Below, in pieces: positions 30,611 through 39,411 of a DNA stretch of 64,000 nucleotides. How positions within the stretch are numbered: the first letter of the stretch is position 1; the number at the start of each line of letters is the position of its first letter. Below the pieces are notes generated by a model that made no database searches, was not told where the DNA came from, and saw only the letters and a program-made list of their open reading frames with translations. Position numbers and translations under genes: made by a program. This DNA is from CAVSDF01 sp963726715 (lineage in GTDB: Bacteria > Bacteroidota > Rhodothermia > Rhodothermales > BA12), in NCBI GenBank assembly GCA_963726715.1, contig CAVSDF010000014.1, positions 62,001-126,000 on the forward strand. The letters are read 5' to 3'.

Positions 30611-30711
30611 CGGGAGGATTCGGGGCGGACGCGAACGACCCTGCCCACACACCCGTCACCCCACCGGCCTCCCCGCCGCGGCCCTGACCTCCATTCTCTC
30701 CTGAACTTTCC

Positions 30712-32055
30712 GTGCCCGTGCTCCGCGCCGTCCGCGATCTCTACCTGCCGGAGCGGTTTTTCGCGGCCGGGGCCGTGCTCGTGGCGCTGTGCGTCGTCGG
30801 GGCGTTCGTGCCGGTGGCGTTCGCGCTCGCGCGGTGGGGGACGGTGCTGCTCGCGGTGCTCGCGCTCGTCGATGTCGTGCTGCTCTGGGGCGCCCGGGGC
30901 GGGCTGCGCGGCGCGCGCGAGGTGCCGCGCCCGCTGTCGATCGGCGAGGACAACCCGGTCGGCGTGCGGATCGAGAGCACGTACCGCTTCCCGGTGCGCG
31001 CGCGCGTGATCGACGAGCGGCCGGTCGAGTTTCAGGCGCGCGACCGCGGCGAGGTCGTCGTCCTCGCGCCCCGTGGACACGCCGAGCGCGCCTACACGCT
31101 CCGCCCGACGCGGCGCGGGGCGTACGCCTTCGGCACGCTCCACCTCTACGCCGCCTCGCCGCTCGGCCTCGTGCTGCGGCGGTTCCGCGCCGCGAAAGGC
31201 GAGGAGGCCGTCGTCTACCCGTCGGTCGTGCAGATGCGGCGGTTCGCGCTTCTCGCCGCCACGAACCGCCTGACCGAGGCCGGGCAGACGCGGCTGCGGC
31301 GCCTCGGGCTCTCCAGCGATGTCGATCAGGTGCGGCCCTACGTCTCCGGCGACGACCGCCGGGCGGTCAACTGGAAGGCGACGGCGCGGCGCGGCGGCGC
31401 GCTCGCGGTCAACCAGTACACCGACGAGCGCGCGCAGCCCGTCTACGTCCTCCTCGACATGGGCCGCGCGATGCGCTCGCCGTTCGAGGGGCTGACGCTC
31501 CTCGACCACGCCATCAACGCCGGTCTCGTGCTCCTGAGCGTCGCCCTCGGGCGCGGCGACCGCGCGGGGCTGGTGGCCTTCGACACGTCCGTCTCGACCG
31601 TCGTGCCCGCCGAGCGGCAGGCCGGCCAGCTCGCGCGCTTGCTGGAGGCGCTCTACCGGCTCGAGACGAGCTTCGGCGATCCGTCGTTCGAGGCGGTGCT
31701 CGCGGCGGCGCCCCGCGCGATGCGGCAGCGCGGCTTGGTCGTCCTCTTCACCAACGCCGACACGCGCGTCGGGCTGCGGCGGCAGCTTCCGTACCTGCGG
31801 CGGCTCGCGCGGCAGCACCGGCTGCTCGTCGTCCTGTTCGAGAACACGGGCCTCGACGCCGTCCTCGACCGCCCCGCCGCGCGCGTCTCCGACGTCTACG
31901 TCAAGGCCGTCGCCGAGGGCCTCGATGCCGAGAAGCGCGAGGTCGCGCGCGAGTTGGAGCGGCTCGGCATCGGCGTGCTCCTCACCCACCCGTCGCGCGT
32001 CACCGCCGACGCCGTCAACCGGTATCTTGCCGCCAAGGCCCGCGGCGAGATCTGA
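30712..32055 (+). CDS. DUF58 domain protein (vWA-like), MoxR partner
   Basis: An intact 447-residue protein with GTG start (VPVLRAVRDLYLPERFF). There are two N-terminal membrane helices (about 15-60), a beta-rich middle domain, and the DUF58 core DVDQVRPYVSGDDRRAVNWKATARRG. The vWA-like part has LLDMGRAM at the metal site, AINAGLVLLSVALGRGDRAGLVAFD, and LVVLFTNADT. DUF58 proteins are usual partners of MoxR ATPases and were linked to envelope or stress functions in several phyla. It is the last gene of the cluster. Confidence 0.9.
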   Translation: MPVLRAVRDLYLPERFFAAGAVLVALCVVGAFVPVAFALARWGTVLLAVLALVDVVLLWGARGGLRGAREVPRPLSIGEDNPVGVRIESTYRFPVRARVIDERPVEFQARDRGEVVVLAPRGHAERAYTLRPTRRGAYAFGTLHLYAASPLGLVLRRFRAAKGEEAVVYPSVVQMRRFALLAATNRLTEAGQTRLRRLGLSSDVDQVRPYVSGDDRRAVNWKATARRGGALAVNQYTDERAQPVYVLLDMGRAMRSPFEGLTLLDHAINAGLVLLSVALGRGDRAGLVAFDTSVSTVVPAERQAGQLARLLEALYRLETSFGDPSFEAVLAAAPRAMRQRGLVVLFTNADTRVGLRRQLPYLRRLARQHRLLVVLFENTGLDAVLDRPAARVSDVYVKAVAEGLDAEKREVARELERLGIGVLLTHPSRVTADAVNRYLAAKARGEI

Positions 32056-32213
32056 CGCGGCCGCCCCGGCGCCTGCTCCGAACGTATCGACGGGGCGGTC
32101 TCTGGTACCTTCCCTGACCTGTCGAACGGGGTCGAAACGGTGCGCGGGGCGGCGACGGGACGTGCGGGCATGTCCCTGCGGGCCTTTTTCTCACCTCCAC
32201 GTCCTGTTTCCCG

Positions 32214-33052
32214 ATGCGAGTCTACTCCGAGCAGGATCTCCCAGATCCTCGAACGCGCTGCCGAGCGGCAGGCGAAGGCCACGCGCGGCAGCGCCCGAGG
32301 TCGGGCTGACGCTCGACGATCTCGAACGCATCGCCGCTGAAACAGGCCTCGACGCCGCCCACCTGCGCGCCGCCGCCGCCGAGGTCGATGCCGCCGGAGG
32401 CGCGGTCGAGCGCCGGAGCCGGTCGACCTCGCACCTGTTCGTCGAGCGCTGGCTGCCCGGTGGCCTCACCGACGACGCGTGGGACGACCTCGTCTCTGAC
32501 CTTCAGAACCGCTTTGGAAAGAGCGGCGCAGCGGCCTTCCTGCCCGTGAACGGCGTGGCCGGACGCGTGGAGCAGGTCGGGCGCAACCGCGAATGGGTGC
32601 ACACCGACGGGCTCGGCGTCGAGACGCGGGTCATGGCGAGCGACCGGGGCGACCGCACGCGCCTGCGCCTCTCGCAGCGCGTCGGGCTGGGCAACGAGGT
32701 GACCGACGGCAGCGTCGTCGGGCTCAGCTTCGGCGTGCTCGCCGGCCTGGTTACCTCTGCAATTCTGGGGCTCGACGGCGTCTGGATCGCGGCGATGATC
32801 GCCCTCATGGCCGTTGCCATCGGTGTGGCCACCTACGCCTTCGACGTGCGCTGGCGCCGCCGCAAACACGACGACCTCGACGCGCTCGCCGGTCACCTCG
32901 CCGATGTCTCCCTCGCCGCCTTTGCCGCCCGGACGGACTCCGCCGCCCCGGCCTCCCTCCCCACCGCCGCGCGCCCGGCGCTCGACCTCGACGCCCTGCC
33001 CGAGGCGCCCGCCACCACCGGACCGCTGCCCGGCGACCGCCTGCGCGCGTAA
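32214..33052 (+). CDS. hypothetical membrane protein (frameshifted N terminus)
   Basis: Not recognised with certainty. Corrected for two shifts near 32238 and 32293, it starts MRVYSEQDL and continues QILERAAERQAKATRGSAP and LTLDDLERIAAETGLDAAHL. This helical head recurs in Bacteroidota and Rhodothermota proteins of unknown role. A soluble alpha/beta region follows, then two adjacent membrane helices (VGLSFGVLAGLVTSAILG and IAAMIALMAVAIGVATYAF) and a cytoplasmic Pro/Ala tail. The size is about 279 residues. It stands alone after the DUF58 gene, 158 bases away. Confidence 0.65.
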
Positions 33053-33092
33053 CCGCCGGGCAACCGCAGACAGACACGTCACGCCAAGACCC

Positions 33093-33542
33093 TCACAGGC
33101 GCTCGCCAGCGGTCGCGCAGTCAAGGGGAACGTCGACGACTGCCTCCGTGTGCTGCCGGACGAGGATGTCGCGCTCGGTGGAGGCGCACCCGGGAGCGTC
33201 GACGCGCATCCGGTAGCGCCCCATGTAGAGGCGTTCGGCGCCGTACCGCCCGACGGGTCCGCGGGCGCTCAGCGCGACGGATGCGCAGGCGCCACTCCGC
33301 CCGGCGCGGCAGCCGTACGTGTGCAGCGGCGTCAGCGTCACGCGCGCCACCACGACCGTATCGGGCAGGCGCGCCGCCGCCGGTCCCCACTCGGTGACGC
33401 CTCGGAAGTCGGCGGGGCGGACGGACGCAGGAATGACCGTTCCGCGGAGCGTTCCGTAGGGCGTCTGCGCGGCGGCGCGCCCTGACGTGGCGAGGAGGGC
33501 GGCGAGCACAGACGTGGCGAGGAGGATGGAGCGGGCGCGCAT
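33093..33542 (-). CDS. small secreted protein, paralogue of its upstream neighbour
   Basis: An intact 149-residue protein with a signal peptide (ILLATSVLAALLATSGRAAAQ) and a beta-rich body. It has the pattern GTLRGTVIPAS, WGPAAARLPDTVVVARVTL, then YMGRYRMRVDAPGC and VVDVPLDC, with six cysteines that may form disulfides. The neighbour at 33544-34039 has the same order of motifs, so the two arose by tandem duplication. The ending resembles carboxypeptidase-regulatory-like folds. Function unknown. Its ATG is one base from the neighbour's stop. Confidence 0.7.
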   Translation of the reverse strand: MRARSILLATSVLAALLATSGRAAAQTPYGTLRGTVIPASVRPADFRGVTEWGPAAARLPDTVVVARVTLTPLHTYGCRAGRSGACASVALSARGPVGRYGAERLYMGRYRMRVDAPGCASTERDILVRQHTEAVVDVPLDCATAGERL

Positions 33543-33543
33543 G

Positions 33544-34039
33544 TCAGCGGTCGGAGGTGCAGGTGAGCGCGACGTGCTCGATGGATCCGGAGTCGTCCAG
33601 GACGACGACGTTCCGCTCGACCGGCTCGCAGCCCTCGGCCTCGACGCGCATCTGGTACTCGCCCATCGGCACGAACGGGAAGGCATAGCGCCCGTGCAGC
33701 CCCCGCGCGAGGGCGACGAACGGGACCGGGCGGCGGCACGAGGCGAAGCGGGGCAGGCACATCATCACCTCCCCGTTGTACATGAGCCGCACGAGCGTGA
33801 GCCGCGCCACGACGAACGTGTCTGCGGTGGCCCTCGCGGCCGCCGTGCCGACGGCCTCACCGACGACGCGGCGCAGCGGCGCGGTCCAGTCGCCGAACCC
33901 GCCCTCGATTCAACGACGAGCGCGGCAGTACCTGCCCCGAGAGTGCCCGGACGCCACTCTGGGCGTGTACGGACGGCGCAACGGCGACACTCGACGCGGC
34001 GAGCAGAAGGACGAACAGGGCGAAGGCGAAGCGGCGCAT
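33544..34039 (-). CDS. small secreted protein, tandem paralogue (one frameshift)
   Basis: The signal peptide (RRFAFALFVLLLAASSVAVAPSVHAQ) is followed by RALSGQVLPRSS. After a shift near 33911 it continues IEGGFGDWTAPLRRVV, ADTFVVARLTLVRLMYNG, then GEYQMRVEAEGCEPVERNVVV and VALTC. The same motifs in the same order occur in the downstream gene at 33093-33542. Probably periplasmic or surface-bound. Function unknown. Confidence 0.65.
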
Positions 34040-34103
34040 CGGGCGGGGCGAGAGAGAGTGCCCCCGTGGGCGCATCTCCGCCCCGCTTTCGCTGTCCGTC
34101 CCG

Positions 34104-34928
34104 TCAGTCGACCGGCTTTCGGGCGATGGCGAGCAGGCCGGTGCCGGTCGGGTTGCGCGTGCGCACGTCGAGCGCGTGGAGGGCGAGGCCGACGGGCAGC
34201 ACGGGCGCGTAGTAGAACGGCAGAATCGCCGCCGACGCCATCGAGCGGTTCATCATCTTCATCGGGCGCTGGATCATCCACCGCCACGCCGCGCCCCCAT
34301 AGCGCCCGTACGTGTAGCGCACGTCCTCGACGCCGAGCCCCGCCTCGTGGAGCTTGGAGATCAGGTCGTCGCGGTTGTAGCCGTCGCGGACGTGCTCGGA
34401 GATGAACGACTCGTCGCCCTCGCCCTGCACGTCGGAGCCGCCCTGATCGCTCGGCGTGTTGACGACGACGAAGCCGCCGGGCGCGAGCACGCGCGCGAAG
34501 TGCCGGAAGACGCCCCGGTCGTCCTCGATGTGCTCCATCACATCGACGGAGAGAATGAGGTCGAACGGCCCGTCGGTCTGGAGGTCGGTGAGGTCTTCGA
34601 CGGCGAAGGTCACGCGGTCGGCGTAGGCCGTCGTGGCGAAGTAGCGGCGGGCGTTGTCGAGGTAGTCGTCCTTGACATCGACGGCGAGGATGCGGGCGCG
34701 CGGCTGCGTCCGGGCGATGTAGTCGGCGTACTGCGCGAAGCCCGTTCCGGCGTCGAGGACACGGATCTCGCGGTCCTGCGGGAGGCGCTGGAAGAGGTCG
34801 TCGAGCGCGCGGTGGACGTGCCACGCGCGCAGGAAGAACAGGTCGAGGCCGCGGTAGAAGCCTTTCTGAAGCAGCGGCCGCTGGCTGAAGAAGCCGCCGA
34901 GCCGGTCCTTGATGGGGTCGTAATGCAT
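34104..34928 (-). CDS. class I SAM-dependent methyltransferase
   Basis: An intact 274-residue protein. The start MHYDPIKDRLGG is preferred because the upstream in-frame part runs into the family B palindrome. The Rossmann motif I is RVLDAGTGFAQYADYI, followed by ILAVDVKDDYLDNA, DLILSVDVMEHIEDD and VLAPGGFVVVNTPSDQGG. The C terminus has a hydrophobic stretch (ASAAILPFYYAPVLPVGLA), suggesting membrane contact. The substrate cannot be told; neighbours with sugar-modifying genes hint at a glycan or lipid target, which is inference. Confidence 0.85.
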   Translation of the reverse strand: MHYDPIKDRLGGFFSQRPLLQKGFYRGLDLFFLRAWHVHRALDDLFQRLPQDREIRVLDAGTGFAQYADYIARTQPRARILAVDVKDDYLDNARRYFATTAYADRVTFAVEDLTDLQTDGPFDLILSVDVMEHIEDDRGVFRHFARVLAPGGFVVVNTPSDQGGSDVQGEGDESFISEHVRDGYNRDDLISKLHEAGLGVEDVRYTYGRYGGAAWRWMIQRPMKMMNRSMASAAILPFYYAPVLPVGLALHALDVRTRNPTGTGLLAIARKPVD

Positions 34929-34967
34929 CGTAAAAGGTGACGTGGATAGGGTCGCGCCGGGCTGGAT

Positions 34968-34996
34968 GTAGAGACGCATCGCCGATGCGTCTCTAC
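34968..34996. repeat. family B perfect palindrome
   Basis: GTAGAGACGCATCG-C-CGATGCGTCTCTAC has 14-bp perfect arms with a 1-base loop. It lies between a hypothetical gene and the methyltransferase start. Similar sequences occur as dispersed intergenic repeats in several other phyla. Confidence 0.85.
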
Positions 34997-35037
34997 GCCC
35001 CCGATGGCCCGACAGGCAGGACGAACGCCGCCCCGCG

Positions 35038-35670
35038 TCAGTTCAGCGACATCCCGCCCATCGCATCGCCCGATTCCGGACCTGCGGCGGCGCCGTCGAG
35101 GGCGGCGCGGAGGACGGTCGCTTCCTCGCGCACCATGTCGGAGGCGTCGGTGTCGGCGAGGCGGTCGAGGGTGACGCGGAGGGGGCCGAGGCCGCCGGGG
35201 CGAGCGGCGAGGATCGAGAGGACGCTGATGAGGGTGAAGCGCACCGGCTCCTCGCCGGTCTCCGAAAGGCCGTCGAAGTGCGCGGCGGCGGCGCGGGCGA
35301 AGGGCACCGTCTCGGGGTCGAACGGGCTGGCGGCGAGGGCGAGGCGCACGAGGGTTTTGAGGGCCTCGCGGTCGAGCGGGTCGAGGCCCGCGCGGGCCGC
35401 GTCGAGCAGGTCGCGCGGACGGGCGGCGATGGCGGTGATGGCCTCGACGACGTCGTGCTCCTGGTCGCCCCCGGCGGCGACGTAGGTGACGCCGAGGTAG
35501 CCGTCCTCGACGATCGTCACCGAGGTCATCCGGTACTCGTCGGCGAGCGTCACGCGGCGCGTGTCGGTCTGCGGGTCGGCATCGACGGAGATCACCTCGA
35601 AGTCGAGCTCGGCAAGGGCGCTGGCGACGGCGCGCAGGTCGATGTCGGGAAGAAGCGGGACGACGATCAT
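35038..35670 (-). CDS. hypothetical protein
   Basis: An intact 210-residue soluble protein with no signal peptide or membrane helix. The first 75 residues look alpha/beta (VVPLLPDIDLRAVASALAELDFEVISVDAD). The rest is alpha-helical, with repeated Leu/Ala-rich helices that could be HEAT- or ARM-like. I do not recognise the family. Its ATG overlaps the stop of the epimerase gene (ATGA), so the two are coupled. Confidence 0.72.
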   Translation of the reverse strand: MIVVPLLPDIDLRAVASALAELDFEVISVDADPQTDTRRVTLADEYRMTSVTIVEDGYLGVTYVAAGGDQEHDVVEAITAIAARPRDLLDAARAGLDPLDREALKTLVRLALAASPFDPETVPFARAAAAHFDGLSETGEEPVRFTLISVLSILAARPGGLGPLRVTLDRLADTDASDMVREEATVLRAALDGAAAGPESGDAMGGMSLN

Positions 35671-36689
35671 CGGCCCGCCCGGTCGTGCCCGTCCCGCGCG
35701 ATGCCTGCGCGTCGAAGTAGGCGATGGCGCGGGCGACGCCGTCCTCGAACGTCGTGCTCGGCGACGAAGCCGTGCGCCGCCTGCCGCGCCGTGTCGCCGC
35801 CGCGAGCGAAGACGCCCTCGGGCTTGTCGGACGTGCCGGTGATCGCGGGGTCGTAGCCGACGGCGCGGGCGGCGATGCCGGCGAACTCGATGAAGCTCGT
35901 CAGGCGGCCGGTCGAGAGGTTGAAGGCCGTCGCCGTCGTCCACAGAGTCCATCGTGGCGAGCACGCCGCGTCACGCAGTCCTCGATGTGGATGAAGTCGC
36001 GCATCTGGCGCCCGGAGCCCCAGACGGTGAGCGCGTCGGCGCCCTTGTTGGCGATGCGCGCGCTTGCAGATCGACGGGAACGGGTACGTGTCGTCCTGGT
36101 CCTCGCCGTAGCCGGAGAACGGGCGGTAGCACACCGACGGCAGGCCGTGGCGCTCGTAGGCGAGGCGCGCGAGGAACTCGACGGTCAGCTTCGACCATCC
36201 GTACGACAGGTCCGGCATCCCGAGGTCCGACCCGTCGAAGCGGATGTCGTCCTCCACGAGCAACCGGTAGCCGTCGGGGCGCTGGAGCGAGACCGGGTAG
36301 GCGGCGCTCGACGAGAAGATGACGTTCTTGCCGGGCTGCGCGGTTTTGGCCCACTCCCAGTAGTGCGCGTCGATGGAGAGGTCGTCGGCGACGGCGAGCG
36401 GGTTCTGCTCGATGACGAGGCGCCCACCGACGATGGCGGCGAGGTGGAAGGCGGCGTCGAACTGCTCGTGCGGGTGCGCGCGGAAGTAGGCGCGGCAGTC
36501 TTCGTCGAAGAACGAGAAGGTGTCGAAGTCGCGCGGGTCGAAGAGCGGCCAGCCGTCGGCGGGCGCGATGCCGCCCGTGAGCGGGGCGATGGGATCGACG
36601 ACGACGACCGTGTCGCCGCGTTCGAGCAGCCGCCGCGTGACGTGCCGCCCGACGAATCCGGCGCCGCCGGTGATGAGATAACGTGCCAA
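35667..36689 (-). CDS. NAD-dependent epimerase/dehydratase, extended SDR family (frameshifted)
   Basis: A sugar-nucleotide-type short-chain dehydrogenase. It has the Rossmann loop ITGGAGFVGRHV, VVVVDPIAP, FHLAAIVGG, FSSSAAYPVS and the catalytic YxxxK in YGWSK. RPFSGYGEDQDDTYPFP and DFIHIEDC are typical of NDP-sugar epimerases. The start is taken at TTG (ARYLITGG), since no ATG or GTG fits and a TAGTTTGCG element lies about 20 bases upstream. Shifts lie near 36060, 35990, 35945, 35755 and 35705. Probable role: nucleotide-sugar supply for surface glycans, in line with nearby glycosyltransferases. Confidence 0.82.
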   Translation of the reverse strand: MARYLITGGAGFVGRHVTRRLLERGDTVVVVDPIAPLTGGIAPADGWPLFDPRDFDTFSFFDEDCRAYFRAHPHEQFDAAFHLAAIVGGRLVIEQNPLAVADDLSIDAHYWEWAKTAQPGKNVIFSSSAAYPVSLQRPDGYRLLVEDDIRFDGSDLGMPDLSYGWSKLTVEFLARLAYERHGLPSVCYRPFSGYGEDQDDTYPFPSICKRAHRQQGRRRAHRLGLRAPDARLHPHRGLRDAACSPRWTLWTTATAFNLSTGRLTSFIEFAGIAARAVGYDPAITGTSDKPEGVFARGGDTARQAAHGFVAEHDVRGRRRPRHRLLRRAGIARDGHDRAGR

Positions 36690-36706
36690 AACGTGGATGG
36701 GAAAGC

Positions 36707-36715
36707 CGCAAACTA
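36707..36715 (-). promoter_or_regulatory. candidate -7 element for the epimerase gene
   Basis: TAGTTTGCG on the minus strand, 18 bases before the TTG start. The same TAGTTTGCGG occurs upstream of gyrB. It implies a very short leader, which supports the TTG start. Confidence 0.4.
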
Positions 36716-36727
36716 CGGCGGGCGGGC

Positions 36728-36757
36728 AACCTGTCAGGTCCCCGCACCTGACAGGTT
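36728..36757. repeat. family C perfect palindrome
   Basis: AACCTGTCAGGT-CCCCGC-ACCTGACAGGTT has 12-bp perfect arms. It lies directly upstream of the epimerase promoter. Elements with AACCTGTCAGG arms recur between genes in Bacteroidota. Confidence 0.85.
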
Positions 36758-36874
36758 TGGGCGGACGGGACGGCGGATCGATGGACGGGAGGGACGACGG
36801 ACGACGGACGGCGGACGATGGGACGGCGGCGCGGGCGGGGGATGGTGGGGGCGGTGGTCGGTGCCGAGTGCGGT

Positions 36875-36901
36875 GGGGGGCGGGTCGAGACCCGCCCCTA
36901 C
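36875..36901. repeat. family A palindromic repeat, copy 4
   Basis: GGGGGGCGGGTC-GA-GACCCGCCCC followed by TAC, with 10-bp arms. It lies after the zinc-ribbon gene stop and before the epimerase, the place of a terminator. Confidence 0.8.
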
Positions 36902-36971
36902 GAGGCCACATTCCCATCCACGAACGACCAACCACAAACCAATCCCCCAATACCCCATCCCCAATACACGA

Positions 36972-38039
36972 TCATCCATTGCCCACCCGCCTCGGCATCC
37001 CGGTCCCCGCCGCATCCGGCGCGCCGCCCAAGTCGTCGGCTTCGAGGGAGAGGCGGGCGGACTCGCGCGTCAGGTCGGCGGCGCGGGCGGCGGCGGGTGC
37101 GGCGGCGGTGATCGCGGCGAGGCCGTCGAGGGCGGCCTCGACATCGGCGCGGACGACCGAGACGCCGTCGAGCGGCGCGGCGATGCCAGCGACGGCTTCG
37201 GCGACGCTGGTGTCGAAGAGGCGGGCCACGAGGGTGTCGAGAGCCGCGCGGGCGGCGTCGAGGCGCGGTCGTACGTCGGCATAGGTATCCGGACGGGCGT
37301 CGAAGTGGCCCGCGCCGAGAGTGGCGAGCACGCGTGCGGCTTCGTCGCGGAGGGCGGTGAGATCGGCGAGGGTGGTGCTGGCCGTCTCCAGCCCCGCCGA
37401 CGAGCGGGCGAGGGCGAGATCGACGCGGTTCTTCCACCACACGAGGCGCAGGTCGAAGCGGGCGCGTTCGAGCGCGTCGAGGCGGGCGGCGAGGACGCGG
37501 CGGGCGGTGTCGAGCGTGCGCGTCGCATCGGTCGGGCCGGTGGTCGGGGCGTGGCGGTGGAGCGTGTCGAGGCGGCCCCAGCGCTCGGCGGCTTCGGTGA
37601 GGGCGGCGTCGAGCGTGTCCTCGGCCTCGCGCAACGTGCCCGTCGTCGCGCGGCGCGGGCGGTAGACGGCGCCACAATCTCCGCACCCGAGCCGCCCGAC
37701 AGCCAGCATCACGTAGCGCAAGGGCCGCGACGAGGACGGACGCTGCTTCCGCCGCTGCCCGCGCCCACGACGAGCATGAAGAGCGCCGATGGAGCGCAGT
37801 CCTCCGGAGATCGTCGATCGCCGTCCGCGCTGAGAGCACCGGACGGCCCGACGAGGTCGTACGTCACCGGCTCCTTGACGGGGGCGCGGTAGGTGGGAGT
37901 CGAGGCCGCAGTACGGGCAGGTCGGCGTGCCGGGCGGCGAGGCGAACCCGCACGTCTCGGCAGGCCACGAGCGCGGCGGTGGTGTCGCGGCGGCGGCGTC
38001 CGAAGCGGGTTCACGGCGCTGGTGTTCGACCGGGCGCAT
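36972..38039 (-). CDS. hypothetical zinc-ribbon protein with coiled coil (frameshifted)
   Basis: Two CxxC pairs suggest a pair of zinc ribbons: ETCGFASPPGTPTCPYCGLDS near the start and GRLGCGDCGAVYRP about 80 residues later. A possible membrane helix (VLVAALALRYVMLAV) lies between them if shifts near 37890 and 37740 are corrected. The remaining 240 residues are Ala/Leu/Arg-rich helices, probably coiled coil (LDAALTEAAERWGRLDTLHR). The start at 38039 overlaps the end of the glycosyltransferase gene by 29 bases. I do not recognise a family. Confidence 0.6.
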   Translation of the reverse strand: MRPVEHQRREPASDAAAATPPPRSWPAETCGFASPPGTPTCPYCGLDSHLPRPRQGAGDVRPRRAVRCSQRGRRSTISGGLRSIGALHARRGRGQRRKQRPSSSRPLRYVMLAVGRLGCGDCGAVYRPRRATTGTLREAEDTLDAALTEAAERWGRLDTLHRHAPTTGPTDATRTLDTARRVLAARLDALERARFDLRLVWWKNRVDLALARSSAGLETASTTLADLTALRDEAARVLATLGAGHFDARPDTYADVRPRLDAARAALDTLVARLFDTSVAEAVAGIAAPLDGVSVVRADVEAALDGLAAITAAAPAAARAADLTRESARLSLEADDLGGAPDAAGTGMPRRVGNG

Positions 38040-39253
38040 TGCCGCGCGCGTCGCCGCCGGTTCGTCCGGCGAGGAAGGGCGTCAGGCCCGCCACGAGGGC
38101 CGTCCACGAAAAGCGCTCGGCCTGGGCGCGCGGCGCCTGCGGCGAGCACGTCCGGACCTGTCTCGTAGAACCGCGCGACGCCGTCGGCGAGGGCGGCGGG
38201 GTCTTCGGGCGGCACGAGGATGCCCGCGACGCCGTCGGGCACGATCTCGGCGAAGACGCCGAGGTCGGTCGTCACGAGCGGCTTGCCGAAGAAGAACGAC
38301 GTGAGGGCGACGCCGCTCGGCGTGGCCCGCCGGTACGGCTGCACGAGTCCGTCGGCGGCGCTGTAGTAGAGGTGGACGGTCTCGTTGGGGATGTACGACG
38401 AGAAGAAGCGCACGACGGGCGGCGCGCCATCCACACCATCGAGGCCGAGCCGGGCCGCCTGCGCCTTCAACTCGTCCTCGTTGTTGTAGAACTCGCCCGC
38501 CACGATCAAACGCGCGCCGGTGCGGCGGTGGATCTCCGGCATCGCGTCGAGGAGGATGTCGAGGCCCTTGTACGGACGCACGTAGCCGAAGAAGAGCAGC
38601 GTCCGCGCGTCCGGAATCCCCAGTTCGGCCCGCGCCTCGGCGGGGTCGATGGCCGGATGGAAGATGTCGTAGACCGGGTGGAAGGTCTCGTGGACGACCG
38701 CGTCCGGGCGCATCTCCACAAGCTCCTTCGTCACGTGCTCCGAGAGCGTGAAGTGGCGGTCGGCGGCGCGCGTGAGCATCCGCATGAGCGGGCCGGTCGC
38801 CGGGAAGCGCTTGTGCGGGCGCAGGTTGTGGAGGAAGAGGCTGACGACGGGCATCGGCGCCCCGGCCTTCCGCAGCGCGCGCCGCATCGCCCAGAGCACG
38901 CCGAGGTAGGCGGGCACGAAGAACGGCAGCCAGTGGACCATCACGACCGCGTCGGGCCGGAGGTCGGCGATGCGCCGCCCGGTGGCGAGCCACGAGGCCG
39001 GGCCGATGGAGTCGAGCAGGCGCTCGGGCGGGTGCGGGAGGTCCCACGGCGTCTCCTCGAACTGCGTCTCGCCGGGAAACAGGCGCTCCGGGTACTGCCG
39101 CGTGAAGGTGACGAGGTGCACGTCGGCGCCGCCCGCGTCAACCTCTGCCGCGCCCATCGCCTGCGCGAGCCGGTTCGAGAAGTGCGCGATGCCCCCACGA
39201 AACGGCGCCGCCGGTCCGACGATCACGATGCGGGGGCGGGTGGAATCGGGCAC
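38011..39253 (-). CDS. GT-B glycosyltransferase, family 4-like (one frameshift)
   Basis: GTG start VPDSTRPRIVIVGPAAPFRGGIAHFSNRLAQAM; the GGIAHFS loop is typical of GT4 N-terminal domains. The C-terminal domain has FFGYVRPYKGLDILLDAMPEI, IVAGEFYNN, and the nucleotide-sugar site VQPYRRATPSGVALTSFFFGKPLVTTD, with the acidic residue of the E-x7-E motif partly replaced. A shift near 38130 moves the last helix (AERFSWTALVAGLTPFLAG) to another frame. The acceptor and sugar are unknown; surface polysaccharide or glycolipid synthesis is likely. Confidence 0.87.
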
Positions 39254-39352
39254 GAGAGGTGGAGGATGGAGATGGAAGGGCGGACGGGTACGCACGGTGG
39301 GAACGTGCGGGGAGATCATGCGCGGGGTGCGCGAGGGCGACGTGCGGGGGTT

Positions 39353-39380
39353 GTAGGGGCGGGTCTCAGACCCGCCCCCA
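39353..39380. repeat. family A palindromic repeat, copy 5
   Basis: GTAGGGGCGGGTC-TCA-GACCCGCCCCCA has 10-bp perfect core arms. It lies in the 158-base gap between the PH-like protein gene and the glycosyltransferase gene, both on the minus strand. Confidence 0.8.
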
Positions 39381-39411
39381 CGGACGTTCGGTGGCGCGCC
39401 GACGGTCCCGT

